Below are positions 44,452 through 54,053 of a DNA stretch of 64,000 nucleotides, piece after piece. Position 1 is the stretch's first letter. Each line of letters begins with the position of its first letter. The stretch is from JAJDAN01 sp046583095 (GTDB lineage: Bacteria; Myxococcota_A; UBA9160; UBA4427): positions 7,244-71,243 of the forward strand of contig JAYGDB010000222.1 of the NCBI GenBank assembly GCA_046583095.1, written 5' to 3'. The notes beneath the pieces are model-generated. The model saw nothing but the letters and a program-made list of their open reading frames with translations. It did no database searches and was not told the DNA's origin. The translations under genes and the position numbers were made by a program.

Positions 44452-45490
44452 AGTGATGGCCCGGCTGGCGAAGCGTAGAATCACGGTTGCGGTGCTTTTC
44501 CTGGCCGCGTCGCCGGCTTTCGCCGCGCAGGACGAGGCTTCGGAGCCGCTTCCGCGCCTGAAACGCTCGACCGGGGACGACGCGGCCACCCTGGCGCCGA
44601 TCGGGATCACAGACGCGCGGACCCTCGCCAAGAACCAGTGGGCGCTCTCCTACCGCTACGAGTTGATCCACAGCGACGGCATGCTCGATGGCTCCGGTCA
44701 CGAGAGCGCCGACGACGTGTTGGCACTGTTCGAGGAGACGCCGCGCAAGCGCGACGTACGGGCCCACCTGATCGGGGTCTCGTACGCGCCCCACAGCCGG
44801 GTGACGCTGTCCGCCAAGTTGCCCGTCATCACGCAGCGGACGCACGTCGTCGCAGCGGGCTCACCGCTGGACCGTTTCACTACCCGCTCCGGCGATGTCG
44901 GCGATCTCGAGTTGCGCGCGCTGGTCCCGTTCATGCGGAACCGGAACCAGAGCCTCCAGCTCGAGATGGGCATCACCGCGCCGACAGGATCGATCAGCAA
45001 GCACGACGAGGGTGCCGGTGGGATGCGCGAGCGGCTCACGGTTCCGCAGCAGACCGGATCGGGGACGGTCGATCTACTGCCGGGCTTCGTCTACCGCGGG
45101 CGCGCGGAGACCCTGTCCTGGGGTGTGCTCGGACGGGGCACGTTCCGCACCTACGAGAACCGCGGAGACTACCGTCTTGGCAACGAATACCTGCTTTCGA
45201 GCTGGCTCAGCCAGTCGTGGACGGATTGGATCAGCACTTCCGTGCGCCTGTCCTGGACTCGGCGCGACTCGACCCACGGCGGGGACGTCGCCGTCCGCAA
45301 CCCCGAGGGCGATCCGAAGCGCCTTGCCGGGGAGTTCCTCGAAGTCGGACCCGGCGTCAACTTCCAGTTGCCCTGCTTCGGTGAGCCGCGCTTCGGCGTA
45401 GAGATGACCTGGCCGTTCTACCAGACTCTCGATGGACCGCAGCTCGAGCGTGACTGGCAGTTGACGGCCGGATGGCAGTGGGCCTTCTGA
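44441..45490 (+). CDS. Outer-membrane beta-barrel protein (MetA/phenol-degradation porin-like)
   Basis: This 349-residue protein starts at ATG 44441 or more likely 44456; the signal peptide ITVAVLFLAASPAFA fits either. The rest is amphipathic strands with aromatic girdles: WALSYRYELIHSD, VTLSAKLPVITQR, LQLEMGITAPTGSIS, LSWGVLGRGTFRTY, WISTSVRLSWTRRDS and a terminal LTAGWQWAF ending in Phe, the usual signal for outer-membrane insertion. The GITAPTG and VDLLPGF patterns resemble the transporter family found near phenol-degradation genes. A pore or small-molecule channel is inferred. It is co-transcribed with the metalloprotease. Confidence 0.78.
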   Translation: MDRRVMARLAKRRITVAVLFLAASPAFAAQDEASEPLPRLKRSTGDDAATLAPIGITDARTLAKNQWALSYRYELIHSDGMLDGSGHESADDVLALFEETPRKRDVRAHLIGVSYAPHSRVTLSAKLPVITQRTHVVAAGSPLDRFTTRSGDVGDLELRALVPFMRNRNQSLQLEMGITAPTGSISKHDEGAGGMRERLTVPQQTGSGTVDLLPGFVYRGRAETLSWGVLGRGTFRTYENRGDYRLGNEYLLSSWLSQSWTDWISTSVRLSWTRRDSTHGGDVAVRNPEGDPKRLAGEFLEVGPGVNFQLPCFGEPRFGVEMTWPFYQTLDGPQLERDWQLTAGWQWAF

Positions 45491-45554
45491 CGAGTTGGAC
45501 TGCGGCCGCGGTCGCAGCCATCTCCAGCTGCAGTCGACTGGCGCCCGGGTTCCC

Positions 45555-45560
45555 TATCAT
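45555..45560 (+). promoter_or_regulatory. -10 element before lpxD
   Basis: TATCAT ends 8 bases before the lpxD ATG at 45569, with no Shine-Dalgarno sequence between. It suggests a leaderless message. Confidence 0.35.
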
Positions 45561-45568
45561 TCCAGGCC

Positions 45569-46588
45569 ATGCGCGTCTCGGATCTCGCAGACCAGCTTGG
45601 CTGTCCCTTCGAGGGCGACGGGGATCACCGCCTGAGTCGAGTGGCGGCGCTGACGGATGGAAGCTCCGAGGCGCTCGGATTCGTGCGCTCGGAGAAGCTG
45701 CTCGCTGAGCTCGAGGCTTCGTCGATTGGCGCCGTGATCGCCCCGCCGGGGCTCGACACCGGCGGCCGTCCGGTGATTCGATCGAGCAACCCGGGGCTTC
45801 ACTTCGCGCGTGCTGTCGCGCTGATCCATCCGCCATCGCTGCCGGAGCCTGGCGTTCACCCGCTGGCCCAGGTCGATCCGAGCGCCGATGTCGACGCGAA
45901 GGCGTCGATCGGTCCGCACTGCAGCGTCGGCGCGCGTTGCCGGGTGGCAGCGGGCACGGTGCTGCATCCCCACGTCACCGTGTATCCGGACGTGGTCATC
46001 GGCCAGGACTGCATGCTGCACGCCCGCGTGGTGGTGCGAGAGGGGACCCGCCTGGGGGATCGGGTGGTGCTGCAGCCCGGCGTGGTACTCGGGGCGGACG
46101 GCTTCGGTTACGTGTTCGACGAGGACGGCGGCTGGGAGCACATCCCTCATACGGGCAACGTCGTGATCGAGGACGACGTGGAGATCGGCGCGAACAGCAC
46201 GATCGATCGCTCGATGCTCGGAGACACCCGGATCGGTCGCGGCACGAAGATCGACAACCTCGTGATGGTCGGGCACAACTGCGAAATTGGAGAGCATACG
46301 ATCGTGGCGGCACAGGTCGGAATGGCGGGTAGCTCCACGGTCGAGCGGCGCGTCGTGATGATGGGGCAGTCCGCGCTCGCCGGTCACCTCACCGTCGGCG
46401 AGGGCTCGTTCGTGGGCGGCCGCGCCGCAGTACACGGGGATGTTCCTCCGGCGACCCGTGTCTGGGGAACGCCCCACCTGGAGGAGCGGCGCTGGTTTCG
46501 CTCGACCGCCGTCTTCGCGAAGTTGCCCGAGCTCGTCAAGCGGGTCCGGGCCATCGAGAAGCATCTGGGGCTTCGCAAGCGCGATTGA
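45569..46588 (+). CDS. lpxD: UDP-3-O-acylglucosamine N-acyltransferase LpxD
   Basis: This 339-residue left-handed beta-helix protein has an N-terminal uridine-binding domain (ALGFVRSEKLLAEL, GAVIAPPG), then hexapeptide repeats (VHPLAQVDPSADVDAKASIG, VVLGADGFGYVFDEDG) and the catalytic His in NLVMVGHNCEIGEHTIV near residue 237. GWEHIPHTGNVVI matches LpxD of other Gram-negatives. It adds the N-linked acyl chain in lipid A synthesis, showing that the cell makes lipid A. Unlike most genomes it is not beside fabZ, lpxA or bamA in this window. Confidence 0.94.
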   Translation: MRVSDLADQLGCPFEGDGDHRLSRVAALTDGSSEALGFVRSEKLLAELEASSIGAVIAPPGLDTGGRPVIRSSNPGLHFARAVALIHPPSLPEPGVHPLAQVDPSADVDAKASIGPHCSVGARCRVAAGTVLHPHVTVYPDVVIGQDCMLHARVVVREGTRLGDRVVLQPGVVLGADGFGYVFDEDGGWEHIPHTGNVVIEDDVEIGANSTIDRSMLGDTRIGRGTKIDNLVMVGHNCEIGEHTIVAAQVGMAGSSTVERRVVMMGQSALAGHLTVGEGSFVGGRAAVHGDVPPATRVWGTPHLEERRWFRSTAVFAKLPELVKRVRAIEKHLGLRKRD

Positions 46589-46599
46589 CACCGCGCCCG

Positions 46600-46656
46600 C
46601 GCGAACGACGCCGAGCGGCGGGCAACCAGAGCCGGCAAAGACCGCGGGCGTTCGCG
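46600..46656. terminator. Possible bidirectional terminator hairpin between lpxD and a DsbA-like gene
   Basis: In this convergent gap CGCGAACG (46600-46607) pairs with CGTTCGCG (46649-46656), and a smaller hairpin CGCC-GAGC-GGCG (46609-46620) lies inside. There is no T-run, so this is only a candidate. Confidence 0.3.
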
Positions 46657-46657
46657 G

Positions 46658-47398
46658 CTAGTTCGCTGCCAGCTCCTCGTCGATCAGCCTCTTGAAGCTC
46701 GCGAAGGGCTGAGCGCCCGACAGGAAGCGGCCGTTGACGAAGAAGGCCGGCGTCCCGGTCACGCCGAGCTTCTGTCCCTGCGCGGAGTCGGCGGCGATCC
46801 GCTTCTCGACCTTGTCCGAAGCCGAGTCCTTCTTGAATTTCTCGGTGTCGAGGCCGAGCTCGGTGGCGTATTCCAGGTACTTCTCTTCGCTCATGCCGCG
46901 CTGGTCGGCGAAAATCTTGTCGTGCATCTCCCAGAACTTGCCCTGCATCGCCGCGGCCTCTGAAGCGGCGTGTGCGGGGCGCGCCTTCGCGTGCATCGAG
47001 AGGGGCATGTGCTTGAAGGCGATCTGCACCTTGTCGCCGTACTCCTTCTCGATCTGGTCGAGCGTCGGGCCGACGCGCCGGCAGAAGGGGCACTGGAAAT
47101 CCGACCACTCGACGACCTTCACCGGCGCCGAGGCCTTCCCGCGGGCCGGCGCATCGCCGACCTGCACGTTGTATTTCTTGTTGGGATCGGGGCGGCCCGG
47201 TCGCGACGGTGGCGCGGCGGGTTGGGCCGGCGCGGCGGCGAGCTTGGCGGTCAATTCCTGCATCTGGCCGACTGCGGCGGCGAGCTGCGCGGAGCCTTCG
47301 TCGACCGAGCTCTTGAGAATCATGCCGGTGCTGACGAGCGCGAGGCCGATGACGACCGATGCCACGATCAGCGAGCCTCCGGAAGATTGGTCCGACAA
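46658..47398 (-). CDS. DsbA-like thioredoxin-fold protein, membrane-anchored
   Basis: This 246-residue protein starts with TTG, with AAGGAG 6 bases upstream. It has one N-terminal membrane helix (LIVASVVIGLALVSTGMIL), a short helical and Ala/Pro-rich linker (to about 70), then a DsbA/DsbG-type domain: EWSDFQCPFCRRVGP with the CPFC redox pair near residue 104, KHMPLSMHAKARPAHAASEA, and cis-Pro in VTGTPAFFVNGRFLSG. It probably makes or reduces disulfides on the periplasmic side. Similar proteins in other bacteria are annotated thioredoxin domain-containing or DsbA family. Partner oxidoreductase not in the window. Confidence 0.88.
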   Translation of the reverse strand: MSDQSSGGSLIVASVVIGLALVSTGMILKSSVDEGSAQLAAAVGQMQELTAKLAAAPAQPAAPPSRPGRPDPNKKYNVQVGDAPARGKASAPVKVVEWSDFQCPFCRRVGPTLDQIEKEYGDKVQIAFKHMPLSMHAKARPAHAASEAAAMQGKFWEMHDKIFADQRGMSEEKYLEYATELGLDTEKFKKDSASDKVEKRIAADSAQGQKLGVTGTPAFFVNGRFLSGAQPFASFKRLIDEELAAN

Positions 47399-47564
47399 GC
47401 TTGTCTCCTTCGAGTCCTGAATGGGTCGCGGGAGCTTAGTCTCCCAGCTTGGGACTGACGAGCCCCGCGAGGGGTCGAGGGGGTTGGATGCCTACAGGGC
47501 TCCTTCGGTTCTGCGAGGAATTTTCTTCAGCGTGGGTTCCCCACTCCCTCGGGCCGTGGCGCGC

Positions 47565-48278
47565 TCACGACTGGGTTCGCCCATCCCGCGCCCAGTCGGG
47601 GCGCGACCGCAACGGTGCCAGGTGGTTCGTGCGATTGAAGGACTCGACGCCGAACACCGAGCCTCCCGGGACTTCGAGGGTGTGGATCACCGAGATCCCC
47701 GCCCACGCGTGGGAGAAGCGCACCCACGCGAACGGGACCGGCTCGATTCCGAGGAGGTGCGAGATCAGTACCGCGTGGGTGCCCTCGTGGGCGAGGATCA
47801 GGATCCTCTGGCGGTGCGAGGGTAGGTGCCAGACACGATGGCCTGAGATTTCGTGGATCTCGAGGCGATGGTCTCCCTGCAGCAATCCCTCGACGCCGCC
47901 TGACACACGCTCGTAGAAGTGGCGAAAGCTCTCGCCGCCGGGCATGGCGTCCCACCACTGGTCGAGGTGTCGCGCGTTCGCCTCCCGGAAGAAGGCCTGC
48001 ACCTGCTCACTGGTAAAGCCTTCCATCGGGGGCAGGCCGAGCTCTCGCAGCCACGACCGGATCTCGAACTCCATGCCGAGGGCGTCGGCGAGGGGTCGAG
48101 CAGTCTCGACCGCCCGTCGCAGGGGGCTGACGTAGAACGCGTCGAACTCTTGATGCGAGAGCGCGTCGGCGGTGAGCTTGGCCTGATCGCGGCCGAGGCG
48201 AGTGAGTCCCGGGTCGTCGACCGCCCGCCCGTCGGGCTCCCAGTCCGGTTGCGCATGGCGAATGAGTACGATCTCCAT
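47565..48278 (-). CDS. Histidine phosphatase (phosphoglycerate mutase-like) family protein
   Basis: From ATG 48278 the product has 237 residues. It begins MEIVLIRHAQPDWEPDGRA with the phospho-accepting His in RHA, then YVSPLRRAVETARPLADAL and ILILAHEGTHAVLISHLLG with the second His. AGGAGA precedes the ATG. Family members remove phosphate from small molecules or proteins; this one has a WRELGLPP-type insertion (SWLRELGLPPMEGFTSEQV) like SixA/GpmB relatives. Substrate unknown. Confidence 0.87.
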   Translation of the reverse strand: MEIVLIRHAQPDWEPDGRAVDDPGLTRLGRDQAKLTADALSHQEFDAFYVSPLRRAVETARPLADALGMEFEIRSWLRELGLPPMEGFTSEQVQAFFREANARHLDQWWDAMPGGESFRHFYERVSGGVEGLLQGDHRLEIHEISGHRVWHLPSHRQRILILAHEGTHAVLISHLLGIEPVPFAWVRFSHAWAGISVIHTLEVPGGSVFGVESFNRTNHLAPLRSRPDWARDGRTQS

Positions 48279-48341
48279 GCGGTCTCCTGTCCGGGGTTGG
48301 CAGCGGGGCGAGGAGGGAGGATCGGGGATACGCGGCGGCTC

Positions 48342-48350
48342 TGCTAGCGT
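48342..48350 (+). promoter_or_regulatory. Extended -10 element before the Lhr remnant
   Basis: TGCTAGCGT (TGN plus TANNNT) ends 11 bases before the ATG at 48362. It could drive the remnant and the dehydrogenase coupled to it. Confidence 0.35.
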
Positions 48351-48361
48351 CGCGCCTCGGC

Positions 48362-48535
48362 ATGGACGCACTGTCCTCGTTTCATCCGGCGATTCGAACC
48401 TGGTTCGAGCGACGTTTTCCCGCCGGACCGACACCGCCCCAGCAGGCCGGCTGGCCGCCGATCGCCCGCGGTGAAGACACCCTGATCGCGGCGGTCCTCG
48501 AAGAAGAGCTGCAGCAGGATGTCGATACACCGTGA
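48362..48535 (+). pseudogene. lhr: Remnant of an Lhr-type DEAD/H helicase N-terminus
   Basis: A 57-codon frame encodes LSSFHPAIRTWFERRF, then PTPPQQAGWPPIARGEDTLIAA, the hallmark start of Lhr helicases, where PTGSGKT (Walker A) should follow directly. Instead the frame continues VLEEELQQDVDTP and stops, so the ATPase core and everything after it are lost, apparently by an in-frame deletion. The stop overlaps the GTG of the next gene (GTGA), and the remnant keeps a start codon and promoter-like element. It may now only serve as a leader peptide for the dehydrogenase. A functional short protein cannot be excluded. Confidence 0.65.
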
Positions 48536-49422
48536 AGAATTCGGTCGCCTTCTGCTGTCTCGGCGTGATGGGATACCCGATGGCCGGGCACCTGGCGGCT
48601 GCCGGGCACCGTGTCTGTGTCTACAACCGCACGGCCTCGCGGGCGGACGCGTGGCTTGCGGAGTACGAGCCGGCCCCGGAGGTCGAGCCTCGCTGTCGGA
48701 TCGCAGCCTCACCCGCTGAGGCCGCGCGCGGCGTCGAGACGGTCTTCGTCTGCACGGGCAATGACGACGATCTTCGCAGCGTCGTGCTCGGGCGCGACGG
48801 TGTGCTCTCGGGCATGCAGCCGGGTGCCACCCTGGTCGATCACACGACCGCGTCTCCCTCGATCGCACTGGAGATCGACGCGCTCGCACGCCAGGCGGGC
48901 GTCGCCTTTCTGGATGCGCCGGTTTCGGGCGGCCAGGCAGGTGCCGAGAGCGGTGCACTCACCATCATGCTCGGCGGCGAGCCCGCTGCCTACGCGGCCG
49001 TCGAGGCCCTCCTCGACTGCTACGCCCGCAAGCGGCTGTTGATGGGGCCGGCCGGCTCCGGACAGCTCACGAAGGCAGTCAATCAGATCTGCATCGCAGG
49101 GGTCTTGCAAGGGCTGTCGGAGGGGCTGCGCTTCGCCGAGTGCGCGGGTCTCGATGCAGCGCAGGTCGTCGAGGTGATTTCCCAGGGCGCCGCCCAGTCG
49201 TGGCAGATGGACAACCGAGCCGACACGATGCTCGAAGGCGAGTTCGATTTTGGCTTCGCGGTGGATTGGATGCGGAAGGATCTCGCCATCGCGATGTCCG
49301 AGGCGGAGAAGACCGGCGCCCGGCTCCCGCTGACCGAACTCGTCGACCGCTTCTACGAGCGACTGCAGGAGCGGGGCGGCGGAAGGCTCGACACTTCGAG
49401 CTTGATCGAACTCCTTCGATAG
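48532..49422 (+). CDS. NAD(P)-dependent oxidoreductase, 3-hydroxyisobutyrate dehydrogenase family
   Basis: This 296-residue protein starts at GTG 48532, coupled to the upstream remnant. It has the beta-HAD N-terminal Rossmann region (AFCCLGVMGYPMAGHLAAAG; GxMGxPMAxxL pattern), VDHTTASPSIALEI, FLDAPVSGGQAGAESGALTI (substrate-binding) and the catalytic Lys in LTKAVNQICIAG. These enzymes oxidise beta-hydroxyacids, or reduce semialdehydes such as glyoxylate or tartronate semialdehyde, with NAD(P). Substrate unknown. Confidence 0.9.
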   Translation: MKNSVAFCCLGVMGYPMAGHLAAAGHRVCVYNRTASRADAWLAEYEPAPEVEPRCRIAASPAEAARGVETVFVCTGNDDDLRSVVLGRDGVLSGMQPGATLVDHTTASPSIALEIDALARQAGVAFLDAPVSGGQAGAESGALTIMLGGEPAAYAAVEALLDCYARKRLLMGPAGSGQLTKAVNQICIAGVLQGLSEGLRFAECAGLDAAQVVEVISQGAAQSWQMDNRADTMLEGEFDFGFAVDWMRKDLAIAMSEAEKTGARLPLTELVDRFYERLQERGGGRLDTSSLIELLR

Positions 49423-49459
49423 ACTTCGCGGCTCTCTTCAGAGCGACAAGGGAATCGAC

Positions 49460-51136
<1,677 letters not shown>

Positions 51137-51175
51137 CCGGCGATCTGTTCGCTAGGGGTCGAGCGCGCGGCGGGA

Positions 51176-52402
51176 TCAGGCGAAGGCCTTGCGGATCCGG
51201 TCGATGGCCTCGTCGACGTTCTCGTGGGAGTTGAAGGCCGAGATTCGGAAGTATCCCTCGCCGGCGGGTCCGAAGCCGGAGCCGGGTGTGCCCACGACGT
51301 GGGTCTTCTGCAGCAACTGGTCGAAGAAGTCCCAGGACGTGAGGCCGGCGGGAGTGCGAAGCCAGACGTAGGGGGCGTGCTCTCCGCCGAAGACCGTGAA
51401 GTGCGCCGACGCGAGCCCTTCCCGCACGCGGCGGGCGTTCTCCATGTAGTAGGCGACCTGTTCGCGCGTCTCGGCGGCACCTTCGGGTGAGAACACCGCC
51501 GCCGCGCCGCGCTGGACGATGTACGGCACCTCGTTGAACTTCGTGGCCTGGCGCCGCGACCAGAGGTCGTGGATCGGCACTCGCTCGCCGCCGGGGGTCG
51601 TTCCGTTCAGCGCCCGCGGCACGACGGTATAGGCACAGCGGACGCCGGTGAAACCCGCGCGCTTCGAGAAGCTCCGCATCTCGATCGCGCATTCCTGCGC
51701 CCCGTCGATCTCGTAGATGGAGTGGGGGAGGGCAGGGTCCTGGATGAAGGCGTCGTAGGCTGCATCGAAGACGATCACGGTGTCGTTCTCGCGTGCCCAC
51801 GCGACCCACTTCGCGAGGTTCTCCTTGGACGCGACGGCGCCGGTCGGGTTGTTGGGCGAACACAGATAGGCGAGATCGACCCGCTCGCTGGGAGGCTCCG
51901 GCGTGAAGCCGTTCTCCTCGGTGGCCGCCAGGTAGTGGATGCCCGCGAAGATGCCGCGCTCGTCGGCCTCGCCCGTGCGTCCCGCCATCACGTTCGTATC
52001 GACGTAGACCGGGTAGCTCGGGTCGGTCACGAGTACCGAGCACTCGCTGCCGAAGATCTCCTGGATGTTGCCGCTGTCCTGTTTGCTGCCGTCCGAGACG
52101 AAGATCTCGTCGCTCGAGAGCTCGACACCCCGGGATGCGAAGTCGCCCTGGAGGATGGCCTCGACGAGGAAGTCGTAGCCGTTCTCGGGTCCGTAGCCGT
52201 AGGCCTGCTGCAGCTGGTCTTCGACGGCCGCGTGCATGGCCCGGCCGATGGCCGGAGCCAGGGGGAGAGTGACGTCGCCGATCCCGAGCCGAATCACACT
52301 TGCATCGGGATGTGCCTCCGAGAAGGCGCGTACACGCCGTATGATCTCGGGGAAGAGATAGCCGGCGACGAGCTTGCGGTAGTTCTCGTTGATCTTCGCC
52401 AT
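51176..52402 (-). CDS. dapL: LL-diaminopimelate aminotransferase
   Basis: From ATG 52402 the product has 408 residues, the family's usual length. It carries INENYRKLVAGYLFPEIIRR at the N-terminus, VIRLGIGDVTLPLAPAI, EIFVSDGSKQDSGNIQEIFG, AYLCSPNNPTGAVAS, and the PLP Lys in MRSFSKRAGFTGVRC near 245. DapL converts tetrahydrodipicolinate directly to LL-diaminopimelate, bypassing the acylase steps, for lysine and peptidoglycan. Its presence marks the cell as using the DapL variant. It overlaps the second LLM oxidoreductase gene by one base at its start. Confidence 0.95.
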   Translation of the reverse strand: MAKINENYRKLVAGYLFPEIIRRVRAFSEAHPDASVIRLGIGDVTLPLAPAIGRAMHAAVEDQLQQAYGYGPENGYDFLVEAILQGDFASRGVELSSDEIFVSDGSKQDSGNIQEIFGSECSVLVTDPSYPVYVDTNVMAGRTGEADERGIFAGIHYLAATEENGFTPEPPSERVDLAYLCSPNNPTGAVASKENLAKWVAWARENDTVIVFDAAYDAFIQDPALPHSIYEIDGAQECAIEMRSFSKRAGFTGVRCAYTVVPRALNGTTPGGERVPIHDLWSRRQATKFNEVPYIVQRGAAAVFSPEGAAETREQVAYYMENARRVREGLASAHFTVFGGEHAPYVWLRTPAGLTSWDFFDQLLQKTHVVGTPGSGFGPAGEGYFRISAFNSHENVDEAIDRIRKAFA

Positions 52403-53280
52403 CAGCGTGGAGCGAGCGCCTCCAGGATCGTCAGGTCGGGGCCGGGCTGCCCGTCGGGTCGGAACGGTTGAATGCAGACATGGTCGGCGCCCGCATCGTG
52501 ATGCGCCTGGATTCGGTCGCCGATGGCCTTCTCGTCTCCCCACGCGACGATGGCGTCGACCAGGCGGTCGCTGCCGCCGTCGGCGAAATCGGCATCGTCG
52601 TAGCCGAATTGACGCAGGTTGTTCTGGTAGTTCGGCAGACGCAGGTAGGTCGTCATGTTCGCCCGGGCGATCTTTCGCGCCTTCGACGGATCGGTCTCGA
52701 GCAGCACCATCTGCTCGGGACACAGCCAGGCGTCGGGACCCATCACCTGGCGCGCTCGCGCGGTGTGCTCCGGCGGGACGAAATAGGGATGAGCGCCGCG
52801 GGTACGCTCGGCGGCGAGCCCGAGCATCTTGTCGCGCAGGGCGCCCAGGACGATCGGGGCGTCCTGCTTGGGATTCGTGCCCATGTAGAGGGCGGCGTCC
52901 AGTGCATCGAGTTGTTTGCGCATGGTCGTGACGGGCTTTGTGTACTCATGGCCGCGCACCTTCGAGACCAGGTGCTCGTGCGAGACGCCGAGGCCCAGGA
53001 CGAAGCGGTCCGGAGCCAACTCGGCGACGGTCTTGTGGATCGCCTTCAGGGTCATCGCGTCTCGCGCGTAGATATTCGCGATGCCGGTCGCGAGGACGAG
53101 CCTCTCCGTCTCGGCGGCCAGGAACCCGATGAACGAGAACGGGTCGCGGCCGACGGCCTCGGGGATCCATAAGGCGGAGTAGCCCCACTCCTCGATGCGC
53201 TGCGCGAATGCGGCAGCCTCGGGCGCCGAGAAGGCGTCCAGCCAGCTCCACACTCCCAGCCGTCCGATTTCGGTGCTCAT
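52402..53280 (-). CDS. LLM-class F420-dependent oxidoreductase (MSMEG_4141-like)
   Basis: This 292-residue luciferase-like barrel has the segments IEEWGYSALWIPEAVGRDPF, LVLATGIANIYARDAMTLK, FVLGLGVSHEHLVSKVRGH and PIVLGALRDKMLGLAAERT, and the C-terminal GADHVCIQPFRPDG. These fit a family of probable F420-dependent enzymes known from mycobacteria. GAGGAGAA precedes the ATG. Co-transcription with dapL is likely (1-base overlap), but no shared function is evident. It differs in sequence and length from the LLM enzyme at 7.4 kb. Confidence 0.85.
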   Translation of the reverse strand: MSTEIGRLGVWSWLDAFSAPEAAAFAQRIEEWGYSALWIPEAVGRDPFSFIGFLAAETERLVLATGIANIYARDAMTLKAIHKTVAELAPDRFVLGLGVSHEHLVSKVRGHEYTKPVTTMRKQLDALDAALYMGTNPKQDAPIVLGALRDKMLGLAAERTRGAHPYFVPPEHTARARQVMGPDAWLCPEQMVLLETDPSKARKIARANMTTYLRLPNYQNNLRQFGYDDADFADGGSDRLVDAIVAWGDEKAIGDRIQAHHDAGADHVCIQPFRPDGQPGPDLTILEALAPR

Positions 53281-53390
53281 CCGGTTCTCCTCGAGAAAGT
53301 CGAGTTCCTGGACGCATCAGCTTACCCCACGGGTCTCGGGTGGGCCTCGTCCGGCCCGGGGCTGCGGGATATGCAAGACTCGGCTTCGCG

Positions 53391-53984
53391 GTGGTGTCCG
53401 AACGAACGAAACAACTCCTCATCGGGCTCGTCGCAGCGGCTGTGCTTGTGATTTCGGTTGGCTGGTTTGGTAGCGACTCCCTCGAGCGGGACAACGATTT
53501 CTGCAACGCCTGTCATCTCGAGCCCGGGCTCCCGCTGCACATCGACATCCGCGAAGACTTCGATGCCCGTCCCGTGGCGAGCCTGGCAGGAGCGCACGCG
53601 GCAGTGATGCGCCCGGCCGGCGGGCCCTTCCTATGCATCGACTGCCACGGCGGGGTGGGCTTGCTCGGCAGAGCTCGCGTCAAGGTGCTCGCCGGCAGGG
53701 ACGCATTCTGGTGGGCGGTCGGGCACTTCGAGGAGCCCACCGGAATGCGGTGGCCGCTCTGGGACGCGGATTGCCGGCAGTGTCATCCGAACTTCGGCGA
53801 GGGGACGGACGCGACATCGGCCAACCCGCCGTTCCACGCGCTCGGCGTACACAACGTCGAACTCGGCGTGTCGTGTGTGGAATGCCACCTGTCTCACGAG
53901 ACCGGTGGCGACGAAGACCTGTATCATCTGCGCCCGGTCCGCGTGAGAGCACAGTGCGCGCGGTGCCACGCTGAATTCGAGTGA
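53391..53984 (+). CDS. Membrane-anchored pentaheme c-type cytochrome (NapC/NirT-like)
   Basis: From GTG 53391 (53394 is equally likely) the protein has 197 residues. One N-terminal membrane helix (LLIGLVAAAVLVISVGWF) anchors it in the cytoplasmic membrane; the rest faces the periplasm. It has five CxxCH heme sites: CNACH (38-42), CIDCH (82-86), CRQCH (128-132), CVECH (162-166), CARCH (189-193), one more than the four of NapC/NirT. FLCIDCHGGVGLLGR and WDADCRQCHPNF resemble multiheme quinol-linked cytochromes. It is likely an electron carrier between quinone and periplasmic redox proteins. It is followed, 69 bases on, by the monoheme protein and PQQ dehydrogenase genes. Confidence 0.85.
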   Translation: MVSERTKQLLIGLVAAAVLVISVGWFGSDSLERDNDFCNACHLEPGLPLHIDIREDFDARPVASLAGAHAAVMRPAGGPFLCIDCHGGVGLLGRARVKVLAGRDAFWWAVGHFEEPTGMRWPLWDADCRQCHPNFGEGTDATSANPPFHALGVHNVELGVSCVECHLSHETGGDEDLYHLRPVRVRAQCARCHAEFE

Positions 53985-54053
53985 TCCCGATGTTGCTTCT
54001 TGAGGAGACAGGTGGGCAGCCCCGGTTTCAGAGACAATCGAGAGGAGGGGAGC

